A stretch of 64,000 nucleotides of DNA from Eudorina sp. 2006-703-Eu-15 (Eukaryota > Chlorophyta > Chlorophyceae > Chlamydomonadales > Volvocaceae): NCBI GenBank assembly GCA_003117195.1, contig BDSI01000050.1:434001-498000 (forward strand), written 5' to 3'. Each line of letters begins with the position of its first letter. Position 1 is the first letter of the stretch. Positions 10,868-23,978 of this stretch are shown here, one piece after another. Both the position numbers and the translations under genes were made by a program. A model generated the notes under the pieces. The model did no database searches. It was not told the DNA's origin and saw only the letters and a list, made by a program, of their open reading frames with translations.

Positions 10868-13374
10868 ATGGCGCGCCCAATTGAGCTCCTTGGTCTCGCT
10901 TTCATTCTACTTGCTTTTCAGTGTGTTGTAGCCCAGGTACGCGGCGTGGTACTGGTCGGTGCGCTGACGTCCCCGACTTGCCTTCTGTAGCCTAATTACC
11001 ACGCCGTTGACCTTTGCACAGGATGTTCTGGGCAAAATGATGTCGACCGACGTCCTTCTTAATGGGGCGAAAAGGGTAGGTTCAACCACCTTGCCGCGTT
11101 GGCCGCGCCTTTTTTCCCACGCTGCCACGTCCCACGGACGCTAATCCACCTCTGTGCGTGGCGCTCATCCATTGCTTTTACAGGATGCAGTTCACAGTCA
11201 CCTGCAGCGCATGCTGCAAATGGATGCCAGTCACGAGGAGCCGGAAGGTAAGTCGTCACGTTCCCATCATCGTGATGACGAGGCTGTAGTTAAATATGTC
11301 TTGCTTGTCACTATGCACACATTTTATGGAACCGAGTTTGGTTGATCGGCAGTCATTAAACTATGTCTTTGTCATGCGTTCACCGACCTCAGCTTTTAAG
11401 TCCAGCCCTGGCCGGCAGCCAGCCGAATTGACTCAAGATTATTTATTGTTAGGCATGGCATGCAGCTACGGTTTTGATGAAGGACTGCCGCAGCGAACAG
11501 TGAGCACGTGGCATGACGCATGAAAGTGGCGCCAAGCTATGCGCTTTCTTGTGTTGCAGGCCACAAGTTCAACGCTGCAAAGTCTTCTCTAGACACCGAG
11601 GTCATCTCGCCAGGTTGCCAGGAGCTGGATTGTGCGATCAACCTTGACTCGGCGCGGAAAGCGGTGCAACACGGTCCGATGACCCAGGAGTCTTTCGAGC
11701 GCATGGCACAGCGCAAGCGCGCTTCGCTTCGTGAGGAGCTGGTTCAGAAGACGGGCAGCCTGAGCGCGGAGCTGGATGCGTTCCTGACGGGTAAGGCGGC
11801 GCGGATAGCCCCCGCGGCTGAGCGGCGCTCGCCTGTTACGTGATGTCACGTGATGTTTTTTTCGTCATGCCACCAAATGGTGAATCATGACATATCCTCC
11901 AATCTGTGTGCATCTCATCTCAGGGTTTAGCCGACCTGTCTAGCCGATAAGTTGTGATTGGTTCTTAAACCCGTGCTCATTGAGGACACCCGCGCTGCCG
12001 TGGCTGCTGCTCCCTCCTTTGCCCCTCGCAGCTCGTGAAGACGGTCAGCTGAGGGACGGCTTCGGCATCCCCCTCCCCGTCTCTCCCTCGGCGGATAAGT
12101 CTCGATCGAAGTCCGACCCCGCGACCACCGCGTCCATCGCCACCACCACCACTACCACTACCACCACGTCTGAAGCCGGAAAGCCCACGGCTCTGAAGGT
12201 CAACTCCGACACCGACATGAAGCCTGAGGCGCAGAGCGCCTTCCTAGACCCCGCCGCGCTCCGAAAGGAGCTCGAGGATTTCATTGCCAGCGCCTCCCCC
12301 ACCGAGGTGGACACGGGTGCACTGCGCACTGAGCTGGAGGCCTTCCTCGCCGCATCCCCAGCCCTGCACGGCGCCGCGCGCAGCAAGTCCGAGAAGCCGC
12401 AGCAGGCCGTCGAGGCGGAGCCGAAGGCTGCCGAGCAGTCGAAGCCGCTGGTGAAGGCTGTCGAGGCGTCGAAGCCGCAGGCGAAGGCAGCTGAGGAGCC
12501 TGAGAGGAGGCCGGAGGCCGTGGAGGCGTCGCAGCCACAGGAGCCAAGGGCCAGCGCGGTGGAGCAGATGCGGAAGCAGCATGCGGAGCTGATGGAGCGG
12601 CTGATGGCTGAGCAGGAGGCGGAGCGCCAGGCTGCGCAGCAGGCCGCCGCCCGGGATGCCGCCCTGGCCTACAAGCAACAGATGGCCCGCGAGGAGAAGG
12701 CGGCCGCCGCCCACAAGAAGGCGCAACACGTCGCTCAGGGAAGCGCATCTCCGCGTCAACAGCCGTTGCCCTCTCAGCAGCAGCAGCAGCAGCGCCGCCG
12801 CACCACCACCACCACCGCCATCAGCTCCACCACCTCCGTACCCAAGCGCGCCGCAGCTCCGACCTCCCGGGGACTCTGGAGCCTTGTCTACGTCGTCCTC
12901 GTGGCCTGTGTGGTCATCGTCGGTCTGTTCGCCGCCGCCGCCGTGATTGAGGATGCCATCGCGCCTCGCAAGTCTAGCATCTCCTCCTCGTCGCTCCCGC
13001 TCCACGTGGCAGCCGTCACCCGCAGCCTGTGGCGCCGCGTCCGCCGCGCCTTCTCCGCCGCCCGCAAGCAGCTCACCGGCCACGGCAGCGATCTGCCCAT
13101 GTCGGTCAATGAGGGCACAGGGCCAGTGGCCCGCGCTGTCGCCGCCGCCAGCTCGTTCCTCCACGTGTTCTGGGCGCATCTGGTGGAGCACCGGGGGCAG
13201 CACTTGAGCAGCGCCGTCGCAGCGGCGGTGGAGGCCTCGCGCCGCGCCTCGAATGGGGGTTTCGCGCCCGATCGTTCGTCGTTTGGCGGCGCGCCGAGCA
13301 GCCCCTTCGCTTCGGCGCAGTACCAACAGGCTTCGCCCTTTTCTATGGAGGCGGATCTGCGCCGCCGGCACTGA
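10868..13374 (+). CDS. Gene B1: signal peptide, Lys/Glu-rich region and one membrane span; unknown family
   Basis: Exons are 10868-10936, 11022-11075, 11184-11247, 11560-11790 and 12032-13374, giving 586 residues. Exon 1 is a secretion signal (MARPIELLGLAFILLAFQCV). Exons 2 to 4 encode short helical stretches such as DAVHSHLQRMLQM and ESFERMAQRKR. The last exon has a repeated SELEAF-like helix, a Glu/Ala/Lys-rich stretch likely to be coiled coil, then a membrane span (SLVYVVLVACVVIVGLFAAA) and a C-terminal helix-rich tail from SLPLHVAAV to EADLRRRH. This suggests a type I membrane protein with a long N-terminal side. Its paralogue starts at 18445. I do not recognise the family. Its upstream region has been split by the transposon, which may affect expression. 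Confidence 0.8.
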
Positions 13375-15603
13375 AGAAGGAAATTTCTTCACGGCTGGTG
13401 ATCACTTGTGACATCTTGGACTTGATACATCTATTCTCGCGCCCGGCTCTTGTGCTAGGGCTTAAGGCAGGCAGGCGGAGCACAGCGTCGTGCTACTGTC
13501 TGTCTTGTCTGTCTTGTCTGTCTGTCTGTCTGTGGGGGGTTCATTGCCACATCGGGCGCACCTGCCGCAAGGTTTATGTAGCGTCGGGATTGTGATGGGT
13601 TGATTGTCGACGGGGTGAGGAGAGGACGCGGCGCAGTGATGGCGCACGCCTGCTTACCCCACGTGGTTTGACTGCCCCGGCTGTCTGCGGGGCCTGTGCC
13701 ATTTCGTTGCGGGGCTTAGCCATTTGTCACGAGCGTGGGATGGAGAGCTATCACGGTGGGTGGCTCCGGCATGCGCACACAGACCATGTGTTCCATGCAG
13801 GTACCTTGTGATATCGCAGGAGTATGCGCATAAATGTACTGTTTGTACGATTTATCGTTGTCGTTTTGTTGGCATGCCATCGAAGCATCGGGGTTGGCAA
13901 CTGCGGTTGGCGGTCCGACCAGGGGCAGGGGCAGGGACAGGTCTTCTGCGAAGTTAGACCGAGCTTGGGAACGGGGCAGTAGGCTGGGATCGGACAGCCC
14001 GGTAGCTATTGTCTGGCGTGCTGTGGTCGTATTGGCTGCACGAAGGACCGCTTGGTTTATGTCTCCGTGCGCGGTGTAGCAGCCACCGTACATTTGCGCA
14101 CGACCCGATTCCACAGGGATGGGTTCTGACGGTCTGATGTTGCCGTTGGCGAGATCGTTCGGACATATGACGTGTTTCATTCCCTGTTGGTAACATTACT
14201 ATGTGTATCAGAATTGTGGGGAGCGGAAAAGGCGCTCAGGTCCTCTTTCCGGCTTTCCGTCTGGCGAGTGTGCGCGAATCGGGGCGTGTCCACCGCAGTG
14301 GAATACGTTCTGAGGTTTTGCCCTTGAGGGTGCGAGTACGGCGCAGAGTGCCGTAGCAACCGTATTATGACGTCTGCGGAATGATGACGACAGCCGTTCG
14401 CTGGGCAGGCAAAGCGGCTGTTCCCGGATGTTGCCCCGTGACGAGGTAACTCTTTTTGCGCGGTGGCTCTGTGACTCGAGGACAGTCTCGCGATTGACGC
14501 GACGGCGTTGGTTGTTATATGCCGCAACCCGCAAGCTTATTTCAGCGCCGATAGCAGATCGATGTCGTGGAGATGCGGCTCGCTAGCTCTTGACCGCCAT
14601 GGCGGATCATGGCGGCTTGGCTGTGCCCAAGCACGGTAGATTGTTGGGCATCACTTGCTGTACGATCTGGTGTGCCGTTGCGGTACGGTCAGGGCTGCGA
14701 GCCGATTGCTGTTTGAGCTGAGCTTGGTTTGAGCGCGTTTCGTTTATGAGCGGCGTGTGAGTTCGATTCGATTGTGACGGACCCACACCTGTGTGACACC
14801 TAGAGAGTTCTGCATGATTGTCAGCCATCGCCAACTTTCATTACTTCTTGGCTGTTGTCGGCAGGATGAGGTTGGGAGATGGGCCTAGCAACCCATCGGA
14901 GCGGTGGGATGGTTCAGTGACCGATAATAATCCTGTCCGGGGGAACAGCTGGTCCGTCTGCGTTGTAAATAGCGATATAGACGCTGAGGATTGGTGGTGC
15001 AGGACATAGCTTCGTATCATCATTAATAGCACGTGACATAGCTTGGTGCGGATAATTGCATGCCGTACATGAAGGTACGGCGAAGTAGTACAAACAGGTG
15101 CTACGGCGATAGTGGTGGTATTTCGTATTTGAGCGTGTCTGGCAAACATTTTTGTACACGAGCACGGGAACTTGTCGTGGTGCTGGGAGCCGCTCTTGGT
15201 GACATGCCTTGGATGGCAGTGACTTCTTTGAGACGAGGGGTCCTGCCGAAAATGGAGCGGTTCTGGGGCGCGCACCGGATGTGACCGAAGCCGACAAAAG
15301 TGTGCCATGGTTATTTGGAGATTGTGGAAATTGCTTGCGGGGACGCTGTCGTTGGACAGACTGGGAAAACATCTGCCAAGCTGTACTGTTGAGTAGCGCG
15401 CGCAACTGTTTGGCGGCTCGGTTCTGGACCGGAATTTGTGGGTACAGCTCTGGCACTCACGGGTAGCCTTCATACTTGTGCGGTTCCTATGATCAACATC
15501 CGTACAAGTGCCTTGTCGTAACGCGCGTCGCGGCCGATCGTTATGGCCCTGCCTCGCATCACGCGCCAGATGCGCCGTGCACGCGCTCAATCTGCTTTTG
15601 TAA
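13375..15603 (+). other. Probable long 3' UTR of gene B1 and following sequence
   Basis: No coding pattern is seen. A CTGT-rich tract (13494-13530) follows the stop codon. A 29-base element at 14223-14251 recurs in the equivalent position after gene B2. The first clear TGTAA is at 15599-15603, giving a UTR of about 2.2 kb if that signal is used. Confidence 0.45.
14223..14251 (+). promoter_or_regulatory. Conserved 29-nt 3'-UTR element, copy 1
   Basis: This is an exact match to 21724-21752. Each copy lies about 840 bases after its stop codon (849 and 833). The ends GGAAAAGG and CCTCTTTCC can pair into a stem. The flanking UTR sequence is otherwise diverged. Confidence 0.6.
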
Positions 15604-17838
15604 CAACACCCCTTGATAACAGAATCCCTTCATAGTTTTCTGCAAGGCATCTCGCCCTGCCATGGCCATGATCGGTCGGTCGGTGCATTAGGGCACACGC
15701 CCCCTTGCCCTTGCCAGCTAGCGGCGCGTGCGGACTTTAGCGGGGGCTCGGAAGGAAGCGCAGCGCAGCAGGCGTCAGACGCCCACAGAGTGTGTGATGT
15801 AGCAACTAGCAAACATGTGAAACCCTTCATCTGTGGGCAACAGGTGAATGAATGGATGGTACAACAGAACCTGGGAGGGCCCATCGGTGCCCACGACAGG
15901 GCAGACGGGCCACGAGTAAACCAAGCGATCGGAAATATGCGGCGTGTCCCGCTTGGGGGCATGGGTTCTGTGGCTGATATGGCTCCGAAGGATGTCGGTT
16001 GCTGGATGTTGATATGACTCCGAAAGCGCGTGTTGCCACAGGAGGTACCACACGCGGAGTGAGCTCCACGTCAGCAGAGTCGAATGGACATGCGCTGATG
16101 TCCGACGGGCAGCGCCGTCTGAGGCTCGGGACGTCGGATCCTTTCGAATGTCTGGGAGCTAGCTACACGAAACAATCGCTCCCCGGCAGCCACTCAACCG
16201 TGAGCGGCCACGATTGTGGAGTTGGTTTCCTTGAGAACTAACGACGCCGTGGCCCTCCAGGCCCTACGTCTACGGATCGTGGCTGCCCCAGCTGCCCTGG
16301 CTGGGGCTCCTCGGGCGCCACGCAGCAGGGGCTGCTGAGGCTGGTGGGGTCAGTTGGGGTCCTCATTCCCTTCATGCTGGTTTCTCCAGTAGTGCCCGGT
16401 GGTGCTCTCAATCCTCTCATGCGGGCACATTGACGTGAGGCCTGCTGGGGCTTGCCCCGGTATACACCGTTGATCCCTTTAGGGTGTCCATTCATTCATT
16501 GACGCTTTCCAGCCTGTCTCGCGGGCAAGAAACGGGATGGCTGAATGATTGAAATGACCCGAGGAAAGAAAACTGATTTGTTTCGGACCCTTGCATATCT
16601 TGTACGAACCCAGAGGCAGAGGCTGCTGCGCGAAACCCCTTTGGACTGCCGGTGACGCGTTTCTGACTTGAGCGCCGGAGCCGGCAGGAAAGTTCCTAAG
16701 CTGCAAAAATGTTTTACCACAATTAAGTTATTGCTGACAGCTGCTGGTCGCCATGCTAGCAACGCGGCGGATGGCAGATTCGCCGAAGCACCCGTCGTCG
16801 TGAGTAACTGCACCCCATTCTTTGACCCAGACTTTGTCGCAGTCTCTGCAGATCCGTAACCTAAATAGTAAAATGTATCATTTATAATATTCAGGACATC
16901 ATTTTGCTCTGGCAATTCCAGATTGTAATATTGACTGCCTAGATCGTAGATCCTAACTTCATCCAGTAGAGTCCATTCTGCCTGAACCGTCAGTTACATG
17001 GTTATTTCCAATTTTACGTTGTAACGCAGCTCGCCACACGGTGCATGTTTGAAATCGTCATGTATCATAGTGCATCACGGACGAGGGCCAGGCTGGGCAT
17101 GGCCTGCGCAGGGCTACTCTGACCAGTGATCATGCAAGCTCGACGGCATGGGGTAATAAAGGACCTGCCATAGGGGTATCGCTCATCGGCGCACGAGGAC
17201 GCACGTCGGTACATTCCGTACCGGGGTAGGCATCCCGTCCCTGGCTGTGGCGCGGAGGTTCATTTTCGTTTAGGGCCACGGGGGACATTTATCGGGTAAC
17301 CCATGCAAAGCGGTAACAAGTCACCAGACGGCACTCGTGCACTCCCCAAGCATGGAGCCTTCACATGGCGCCAACATGCGGTAGTTCATTGCAGAGTCCA
17401 TAGCACGCAACATGGTACGGTGCGTTACGGCGGTAAGACGCATCAGCCCATCATCGCTCTGCTAGGTTTATACGGTTTTTATACCTCGGCAAACGTCCCT
17501 CATGCAATCAATGAAGAGATAATCACTTGGATGCGTGCAGCATGTGATGTGTCTGTCGCACTGTCGTGTTTTGGCACTTGACGGTTTTTGTTGGTTGGTC
17601 GTCGCGGTCGTAACTTGTAGCATGCCATCGGCCGACCGTCGCGCCGACGAATTCATTAAGTGATATTGTATCAGGAACTGTTCCCCAACCAGGCAAGTTT
17701 TCTCCATGCCCGGTGGGCAGGCACCCGCCCATCCTGGGACACCAGTCCAGAAGCACAAATCGATGTCAATGCCGCAGGTCCAGTTATACGCTGCACGGGT
17801 ACAAACAAATGCCCACACGAAAAGCCAATGAGCAGCAC
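15604..17838. other. Intergenic region, no gene recognised
   Basis: Open frames exist (for example 15613-16017) but show no domain, no splice consistency and no codon pattern like the neighbours. TGTAA occurs near 16924 and 17020. Nothing else was supported. Confidence 0.5.
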
Positions 17839-18444
17839 GGAGCCCTTTGCGCAACCGGCTTTGATAAGCGCCCTCCGAATTAAATTGTGGATTAAAGCGC
17901 TGCATATGAATATTATAAATTGGTGTATTCAGACGGGCACGCGAGCTTCTGAATTCTGCTACGAACCCTTAATTCGACATGAGCCAATAGCACGGGCCCC
18001 GTTGCATGCCGACTGCCTGGCTATCGAAACAGCTCATACACAGCCCGCCTAACAGTTTATGCATAACACTCAATAACAAGCTTGGCCTGCGGTACATTAT
18101 TGCGGGTCTTTCGAAATCATAGTCTTGGTCTCGAGACGCCTGAGGTGCTTCCGTAGCAATAGTAGAACGTTACCTAGATCATTTGACAACCATATGCAGG
18201 TTCCGTGGGTTAGTATATGGTCACAACGAACTCAACCACTGAGGAAAGTGTACGGCAAGCTGCCAGCGTACAATATATATATTCCGCTTGGCTCCTCAGT
18301 CACGAATCATAAACATACACGGTTTACTCTCAAGCGTGAAAGCTTATATATCAAGGACATCTGTACAGGTGAAGCATACTATTGTTAACAGTCTGAAGTC
18401 CAACAACCTCAACAATCTTGACTGCAAGCAGTCCACGCCACACT
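17839..18444 (+). promoter_or_regulatory. Upstream region of gene B2, homologous to the upstream region split by the transposon
   Basis: Collinear blocks match 6805-6824, 6931-6964 and about 7161-7190, and then continue with sequence found at 10650-10867 beyond the transposon. An AT-rich ATATATATAT run lies at about 18271-18281, roughly 165 bases before the start codon, and could be a TATA-type element. Confidence 0.6.
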
Positions 18445-20891
18445 ATGGCGCATTGCGCAAAGCGCATTGGCTTTGTGTTAGTTCTTCTTGCTGCGCACAA
18501 TGTCGTGGCCCAGGTGCGACCCAACACGACCGAGCTTCATGCTGCCGTCTCCGACTCGGTGAACATTCGTTTGGATCCTTAATTCCGCCGCTCATTGACA
18601 TGTTGTAGGACGTATTAAGCAAAATGCTTGCTAGCGACGCTGTGTTCAGCGGCGTGAAGAGGGTAAGCGCAACGAGTTCCCGCGTAGGCCGCGCCCTTTT
18701 TGTGTTCTAGAGGCCTTAACTCATGTCACCCACATCAATTGTGCTCACAGGATGCAATTCACAGTCATCTGCAACGTATGCTGCAAATGGACACTGGTCG
18801 TGAGGAGCCAGAGAGTAAGTACCGAAAATGTACAGGCCTGTCCCGCAATTCTGCGGCACAGCATTTCAGCACGCATTATGCAAAACTGTAGGTGCATATA
18901 TTGTCCTTTGCAATTCCGGAATAATTTGGGTTTTGCACTTCGTTTACGGTGTCGTCATCCGGTTTCGCGCGCAGTCATGGAGAGCTGCAGCCCAGCTGCA
19001 TTGCCTGAAGACAAGAAATGTATGTCAAAATCGACGACAAGTAAGATCTATCGCTGGCCACAGGTGCTGTGGTTCTGCCGCGCATTACGAAGGCCTTCCC
19101 GTTGCACCCAAACGCAGAGCTGGCAAAATCCTCTTCTGTCAAGACGAATGTCGTTGTCGTCCCCAGCTGCAAGGGTCCTAATTGCCTCGTTGCTCCGATG
19201 CCCGGCGAGAGCGCAAAGTCAAACTCCAGCATTAACGACACCTCGGCGCCGTCGCAAGCCCCGAAGGAGCAGCCGCCGCCCCAGAAGGCGGTCACGTACG
19301 GCCCCATGACCCAGGACGCCTTTGAGCGCATGGTGCAGCGCCGGCGTAAAGCTCTGCGTGAGGAGCTGAAGAAGTCGGGCGCCCTTACAGCTGAGCTGGA
19401 TGCTTTCCTGTCCGGTAAGGCGAACGCAGGCGAATGTGATGACACGCCTTCGCGGCAGCCGGCAGGTCGGGCGATCTTGATGTGTTTTATGCGCTGATGA
19501 CTGAATGCTGTCCCTTATTGCAATCCTGCTGGGTGGATTGTCCATCATGTCCATTTGCGTCGAGTTTTGAAACTAACTGAACTCCCCGGTCCCTTTACCC
19601 CCTCGTCCCGCTTTTGTCCCTCTCAGCGCATGACGACCAATTGAAGGACGCCTTCGGCATCCCCCTCCCCGTGTCTCCCTCGGCGGATAAGCCCCGATCG
19701 AAGTCCGACCCCGCGACCACCGTGAAGGCCGATTTCGACATGAAGTTTGAGCCGCAGGCGCCTGCGCCCGTCCCGACCACCATCTCCGAAACCACGGATA
19801 GGCCGAAGGCGGACTTCGAAATGACGTTTGAGCCGCAGACTCCCGCCATGGACCCCAGCATGTTGCGAAGCGAGCTGGAGGCGTTCATCGCCGCATCCCC
19901 GGCCCTGCAGGGCGTCCGCATCCGCAGCGGCAGGACTGAGAGGCAGACGGCCGCGGAGCAGCCGGCCAAGCCTGAGCTTCCCAACCCTGAGCCCGTGGCA
20001 AAGCCCGTGGAGGAGCCGAAGAAGCAGGTGCCGCAGGAGCCGAAGGCCGAGCAGCAGCCGAAGGCCGAGTCGGAACAACAGGCGAAGGCTGCCGAGGAGG
20101 CGAAGCTGAAGCCGGAGGAGGATAAGGAGACGGCCCCCAGCGGCCCAGCGCGTCCACCAATGACTGAGCAGGAGGCGGAGCGCCAAGCTGCTCAGCAGGT
20201 CGCAAACGCCGCTGCCCGCGACGCCGCCCTGGCTCGTAAGCGTCAGATGGCGCGCGAGGAGATCAAGGCCACGGCCAACAAGAAGGCCAAGCGGGGCGTC
20301 ACAACGTCAACGCGCTCCACTTCGTCGTCCAAGCAGCGCCGAACCACCGCTGCCACACCCAAGGCAGTGCGTGCAGTCCCCACAGCCAAGTGGGGCCTTG
20401 TGGGTTACTTGTTCGTTGCCGTCTTGTCGGGGCTTTCACTGGTCGGCCTCTTCGCCGCCGCCGCTGTGCTTGAGGATGCCCTCTTCGCCCGCACGTCGGA
20501 CGTCACCGCCGCCGCGTCGTCGCTCCCGCTCCACGTGGCAGCCGTCACCCGCAGCCTGTGGCGCCGCGTCCGCCGCGCCTTCTCCGCCGCCCGCAAGCAG
20601 CTCACCGGCCACGGCAGCGATCTGCCCATGTCGGTCAATGAGGGCACAGGGCCAGTGGCTCGCGCTGTCGCCGCCGCCAGCTCGTTCCTCCACGTGTTCT
20701 GGGCGCATCTGGTGGAGCACCGGGGGCAGCACTTCGGCAGCGCCGTCGCGGCGGCGGTGGAGGCCTCGCGCCGCGCCTCGAGTGGGGGCGTCCCTGACCG
20801 GGCGTCCATGGGCGGGGCCGTCAGTCCCTTCGCTTCGGCGCAGTACCAACAAGCCTACGTGATTGAGGCTGATCTGCGGCGCCGCCACTGA
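18445..20891 (+). CDS. Gene B2: paralogue of B1, signal peptide and one membrane span; unknown family
   Basis: Exons are 18445-18513, 18609-18662, 18751-18814, 18975-19019, 19064-19414 and 19627-20891, giving 615 residues. The 45-base exon at 18975 has no counterpart in B1; it is phase-1 symmetric, so it could be optional. Exon 1 (MAHCAKRIGFVLVLLAAHNV) is a secretion signal. Exons 2 and 3 (DVLSKMLASD, DAIHSHLQRMLQM) match B1 closely. The last exon repeats the SELEAFIAASPALQG helix, has an Ala/Glu/Lys coiled-coil-like stretch, a membrane span (GYLFVAVLSGLSLVGLFAAA) and the same C-terminal tail as B1. Most of the protein is clearly diverged from B1, while the tail is almost identical in DNA, which points to gene conversion. 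Confidence 0.8.
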
Positions 20892-22885
20892 GGCGCCCAG
20901 GAAAGTTTTCAGCGGGTTCTTTGGCGACTGTTGGTCGTCACGGCAGCGGGTCTTGACTCGTCTGCTCTGTTCGAACACACCATTCGGCAGGATCTTCAAG
21001 TCAGGTGATGGGAGAGGCGCACGCATTTCGATGTTTTGGGGGTCATTGCCCCTGCTGTCCCGAGTAGATGCGCCGTCGGGCGCGGTTGAGGGGGTATTCG
21101 AGTTGGGTCGGAGGCGCTGGTGAATCGGGTGGAAGCCGGTGTTGGGGATGGACGGATACGGCTGCCCGTGTTGTCTTCATTGAGCGGATTGATTGAATTT
21201 GATCCGTTGAGCCTCTCTGTCAGGGTAGGGGGTAGGACGCCCCCCGGCTGTGTTCGCCAGGGCGGAGAAGTAGGCTGGCCTTGTTCGGCGGCGGACGCGG
21301 GTCCCTGCTGCCCTGGTGGCGCGCGGATTTGTGGTATGACATGCATTTACTCCATATTCAAGATCATCATAGAATCCGCAGGAATGTGCTGCTTTGTACG
21401 ACTTGTTTTTTTTGGGGTATGGCATCGCGCATTTCTGGGTTGGCGTTGGGATTTCCAGGAGGATTGGTGAACTCACCGAAAGGCATGCAGAGTCGCGTAG
21501 ATCCTGGCAATGTGAGTTGGGGAGGTGGTCGCAGCTGAATCTAGCTGCCTCTAGCTGCCACTGCCGGCGGTGGAATTTATCTTGACGTGAGCATCGATTT
21601 TCTAGGACGCTTGACACCTGATCCCTTGCTGACAGTTTTGTGCCTGACATTACCAAAACACGATCGCCTTTGATTAATAGAACTGATTGTGTGTGCTAGG
21701 AAGGACACGCGCAGGGGCATGACGCGGAAAAGGCGCTCAGGTCCTCTTTCCGATTCCCCCCTTGCGAAAGGCGCGTGTCTGTCTGTCTGTCTCTCCGTAC
21801 ATGGGTCCATGGCGGTGCCGCCTTGCGTTCTGACGTGAAATGGCAGACAGCGATGGATTGCGGCCCGGGTGTGTGTTGCGTTGCGTCAAAGGTAGTATAA
21901 TCCAACACGTGGGCAGTGTAGTCCCCACGGACTGGTACGAACTAGTAGATGGTGCCTGCGAGACGAATCGGAATTAGAGAGGACAGCGGCAGGAATCTCG
22001 GGCGATTGTGTTTTGACTAGAGACTTCGGAGCGTAGGCTGCGCTGGCGCAGGCGGCGGAGTGGCGGCACAGCGGGGCAGGTGAGGCGGTTCAGGCGGTCA
22101 GGTGCCAGGCTTATTGCCAGTTGCGAAGCTCATTCCCGGGCGGTGCGGGCAAGGCCGCGGGTGTGCACACACGCGTGTGCACGCAGTCGCCGCCTGTCCA
22201 GACCCCGGAGGGCTCGTTGCATGGTGTTGCTTACTGGCTCGATAAGGTTGATCATCCGCGGCGGGGACGGGACGGAACGGGGCGGGGACGGGACGGAGCA
22301 TCCCGCGGCATTCGGATCGGAACAACCGACGCGGCTGAGGCCATTGGACGTTGTTTTTAGTATATCCTGCGTACTCAGCTGGCTAGGGTGGATTGCCAGC
22401 AACAACCCGCAATCCTGGTGTCAGTCGCAGCCTCGCTGCTGTGCGACTGGCGCGCCAAGGGTGAAAAAGTGGTGAGCTGTTGTCCATTAGGGGGGAACCG
22501 AGGGACATTTTCTTGGTGATGATTTGAGCGATTTTTGAGTGACGGTAGCTGATACGGTATGCATGAGGAGCCGCGTCATTCCGGCCATTTGACGGTGACC
22601 TTTCTTGACGTGCTCTTGGTGTCGTGTCGTGTCTCCGAGTGGTGTTGTGTTTTAGACGACTGGCTATTACCGTCTTTCGTATTCTTTTCCGTTCGTACTG
22701 CACGTGATTACGTGATGATGATGTCGTGCGAGAGATGTGCTCCACGCAAACCTGGAACGGCTCTCGGGCATTTACAATTACCTATCATTGCTCGTTGAGT
22801 CGTGTGTGTGTGTGCTCGCATATCTCCTAAGCGTGCGGATGTAGACGGGCGGAATGTAGTGCTGTGTCCCTGTTTCCCCCTGTAA
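20892..22885 (+). other. Probable long 3' UTR of gene B2
   Basis: No coding pattern is seen. The 29-base element shared with B1 is at 21724-21752. The first TGTAA is at 22881-22885, about 2.0 kb after the stop codon, close to the B1 arrangement. A small cluster of GACGGGACGG-type repeats lies at about 22262-22296. Confidence 0.45.
21724..21752 (+). promoter_or_regulatory. Conserved 29-nt 3'-UTR element, copy 2
   Basis: Identical to 14223-14251. Both copies can fold by pairing of the GGAAAAGG and CCTCTTTCC ends. Confidence 0.6.
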
Positions 22886-23978
22886 ATACAGCTGATTGGG
22901 GTTGCTCACGCAGGACCGTACGAAGTGCCGTATCGCGGATTGATTTCTAAGAATGTCTTGTTGTGTATGCTTTCTTTCTGCACACCTTAAAATTGTAGTC
23001 GTCGTCTTAGCAATGCTCGGGGGTTGGGTGTGCTGGAAGGGGAGAGCATGATTTCCTCTGGAAGCAACCTGGCGGAGTCGAGTTATTGAATTAGGAAGGA
23101 CCTCACCTTGTTGGTCTTTGGGCCCACGGATATTAGATTGGGGTTTGGCGGGAACCATTCATGATGTCAAGCAGAACATATCGGAACGATGTTCTGAGGA
23201 AGGCGGGCTCTCTAGGATGCAAGGTCTTGTGGGGACTCTGTCGGGGCGTTCAGGTTGTCATGTGTCGCTGCCGATTGTCACGGGTATCTGACCAAGTCAT
23301 GATGACTTAGTCATCCCCACGTTTGGCAGGCGCGCGGAGTATGATCGGCGACTGGTGCGTGGCATGTCTCAGCTCAATGTAATAGAAGCAGGGATACACG
23401 CTTCGGACGGCCTCTTGCGATCGCTCTCCCGTCTGATGAAGGCATTATTATATTCCGCGTAGGTCAAGGGCAGGTAAAAATATGGGGCATGTGACATGCA
23501 ACCAAGCCATGGTTCCTACTTGTGCAATCCAAGACAGCGTGTTGTCCGACAGCATCGACCGGAGGTGCTAGGACCGTGCGGTTCGTTGACCTTCTAGTGG
23601 ACTAACGACTACCAGAATTCAGAGCTTCGGACCTTCGGTGATCATAGCGTTGTGCACGGTCCCCGCTCCCAATCCCTACCGTTCTTACGTTGAAGTCCGA
23701 AACCTTCTGAATCCTCAGCTTGTCTACACAATAAAAACCGTCGTTTGACGGCGGGTCTGTCGCCCTATCTGTTGGTTTATCACTTCAACTGTGTGGTCTG
23801 GAGCCTCTACAAAATCTTTGAATCTCATAAAGGAATGCAAAAAATACACGACTATCATGTTGTAATTGGTCATGGTCGTTGCCTTGCTTTCACAGACGCC
23901 TTGCGGATATGGCCGCTTTTCTGAGAAATAAAAGAAACACCAATAACCTATCAAATTTGCGCGGAGCGCTCAGCAGAG
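22886..23978. other. Intergenic region upstream of the SRR1-domain gene
   Basis: No gene was recognised. The interval separates the end of gene B2 from the start of the SRR1-domain gene and must hold that gene's promoter, but no clear core element was seen. Confidence 0.5.

Noticed and set aside
15613..16017. 134-codon open frame in the intergenic region
   Set aside because: No domain, no splice partners and no composition typical of the neighbouring coding exons.
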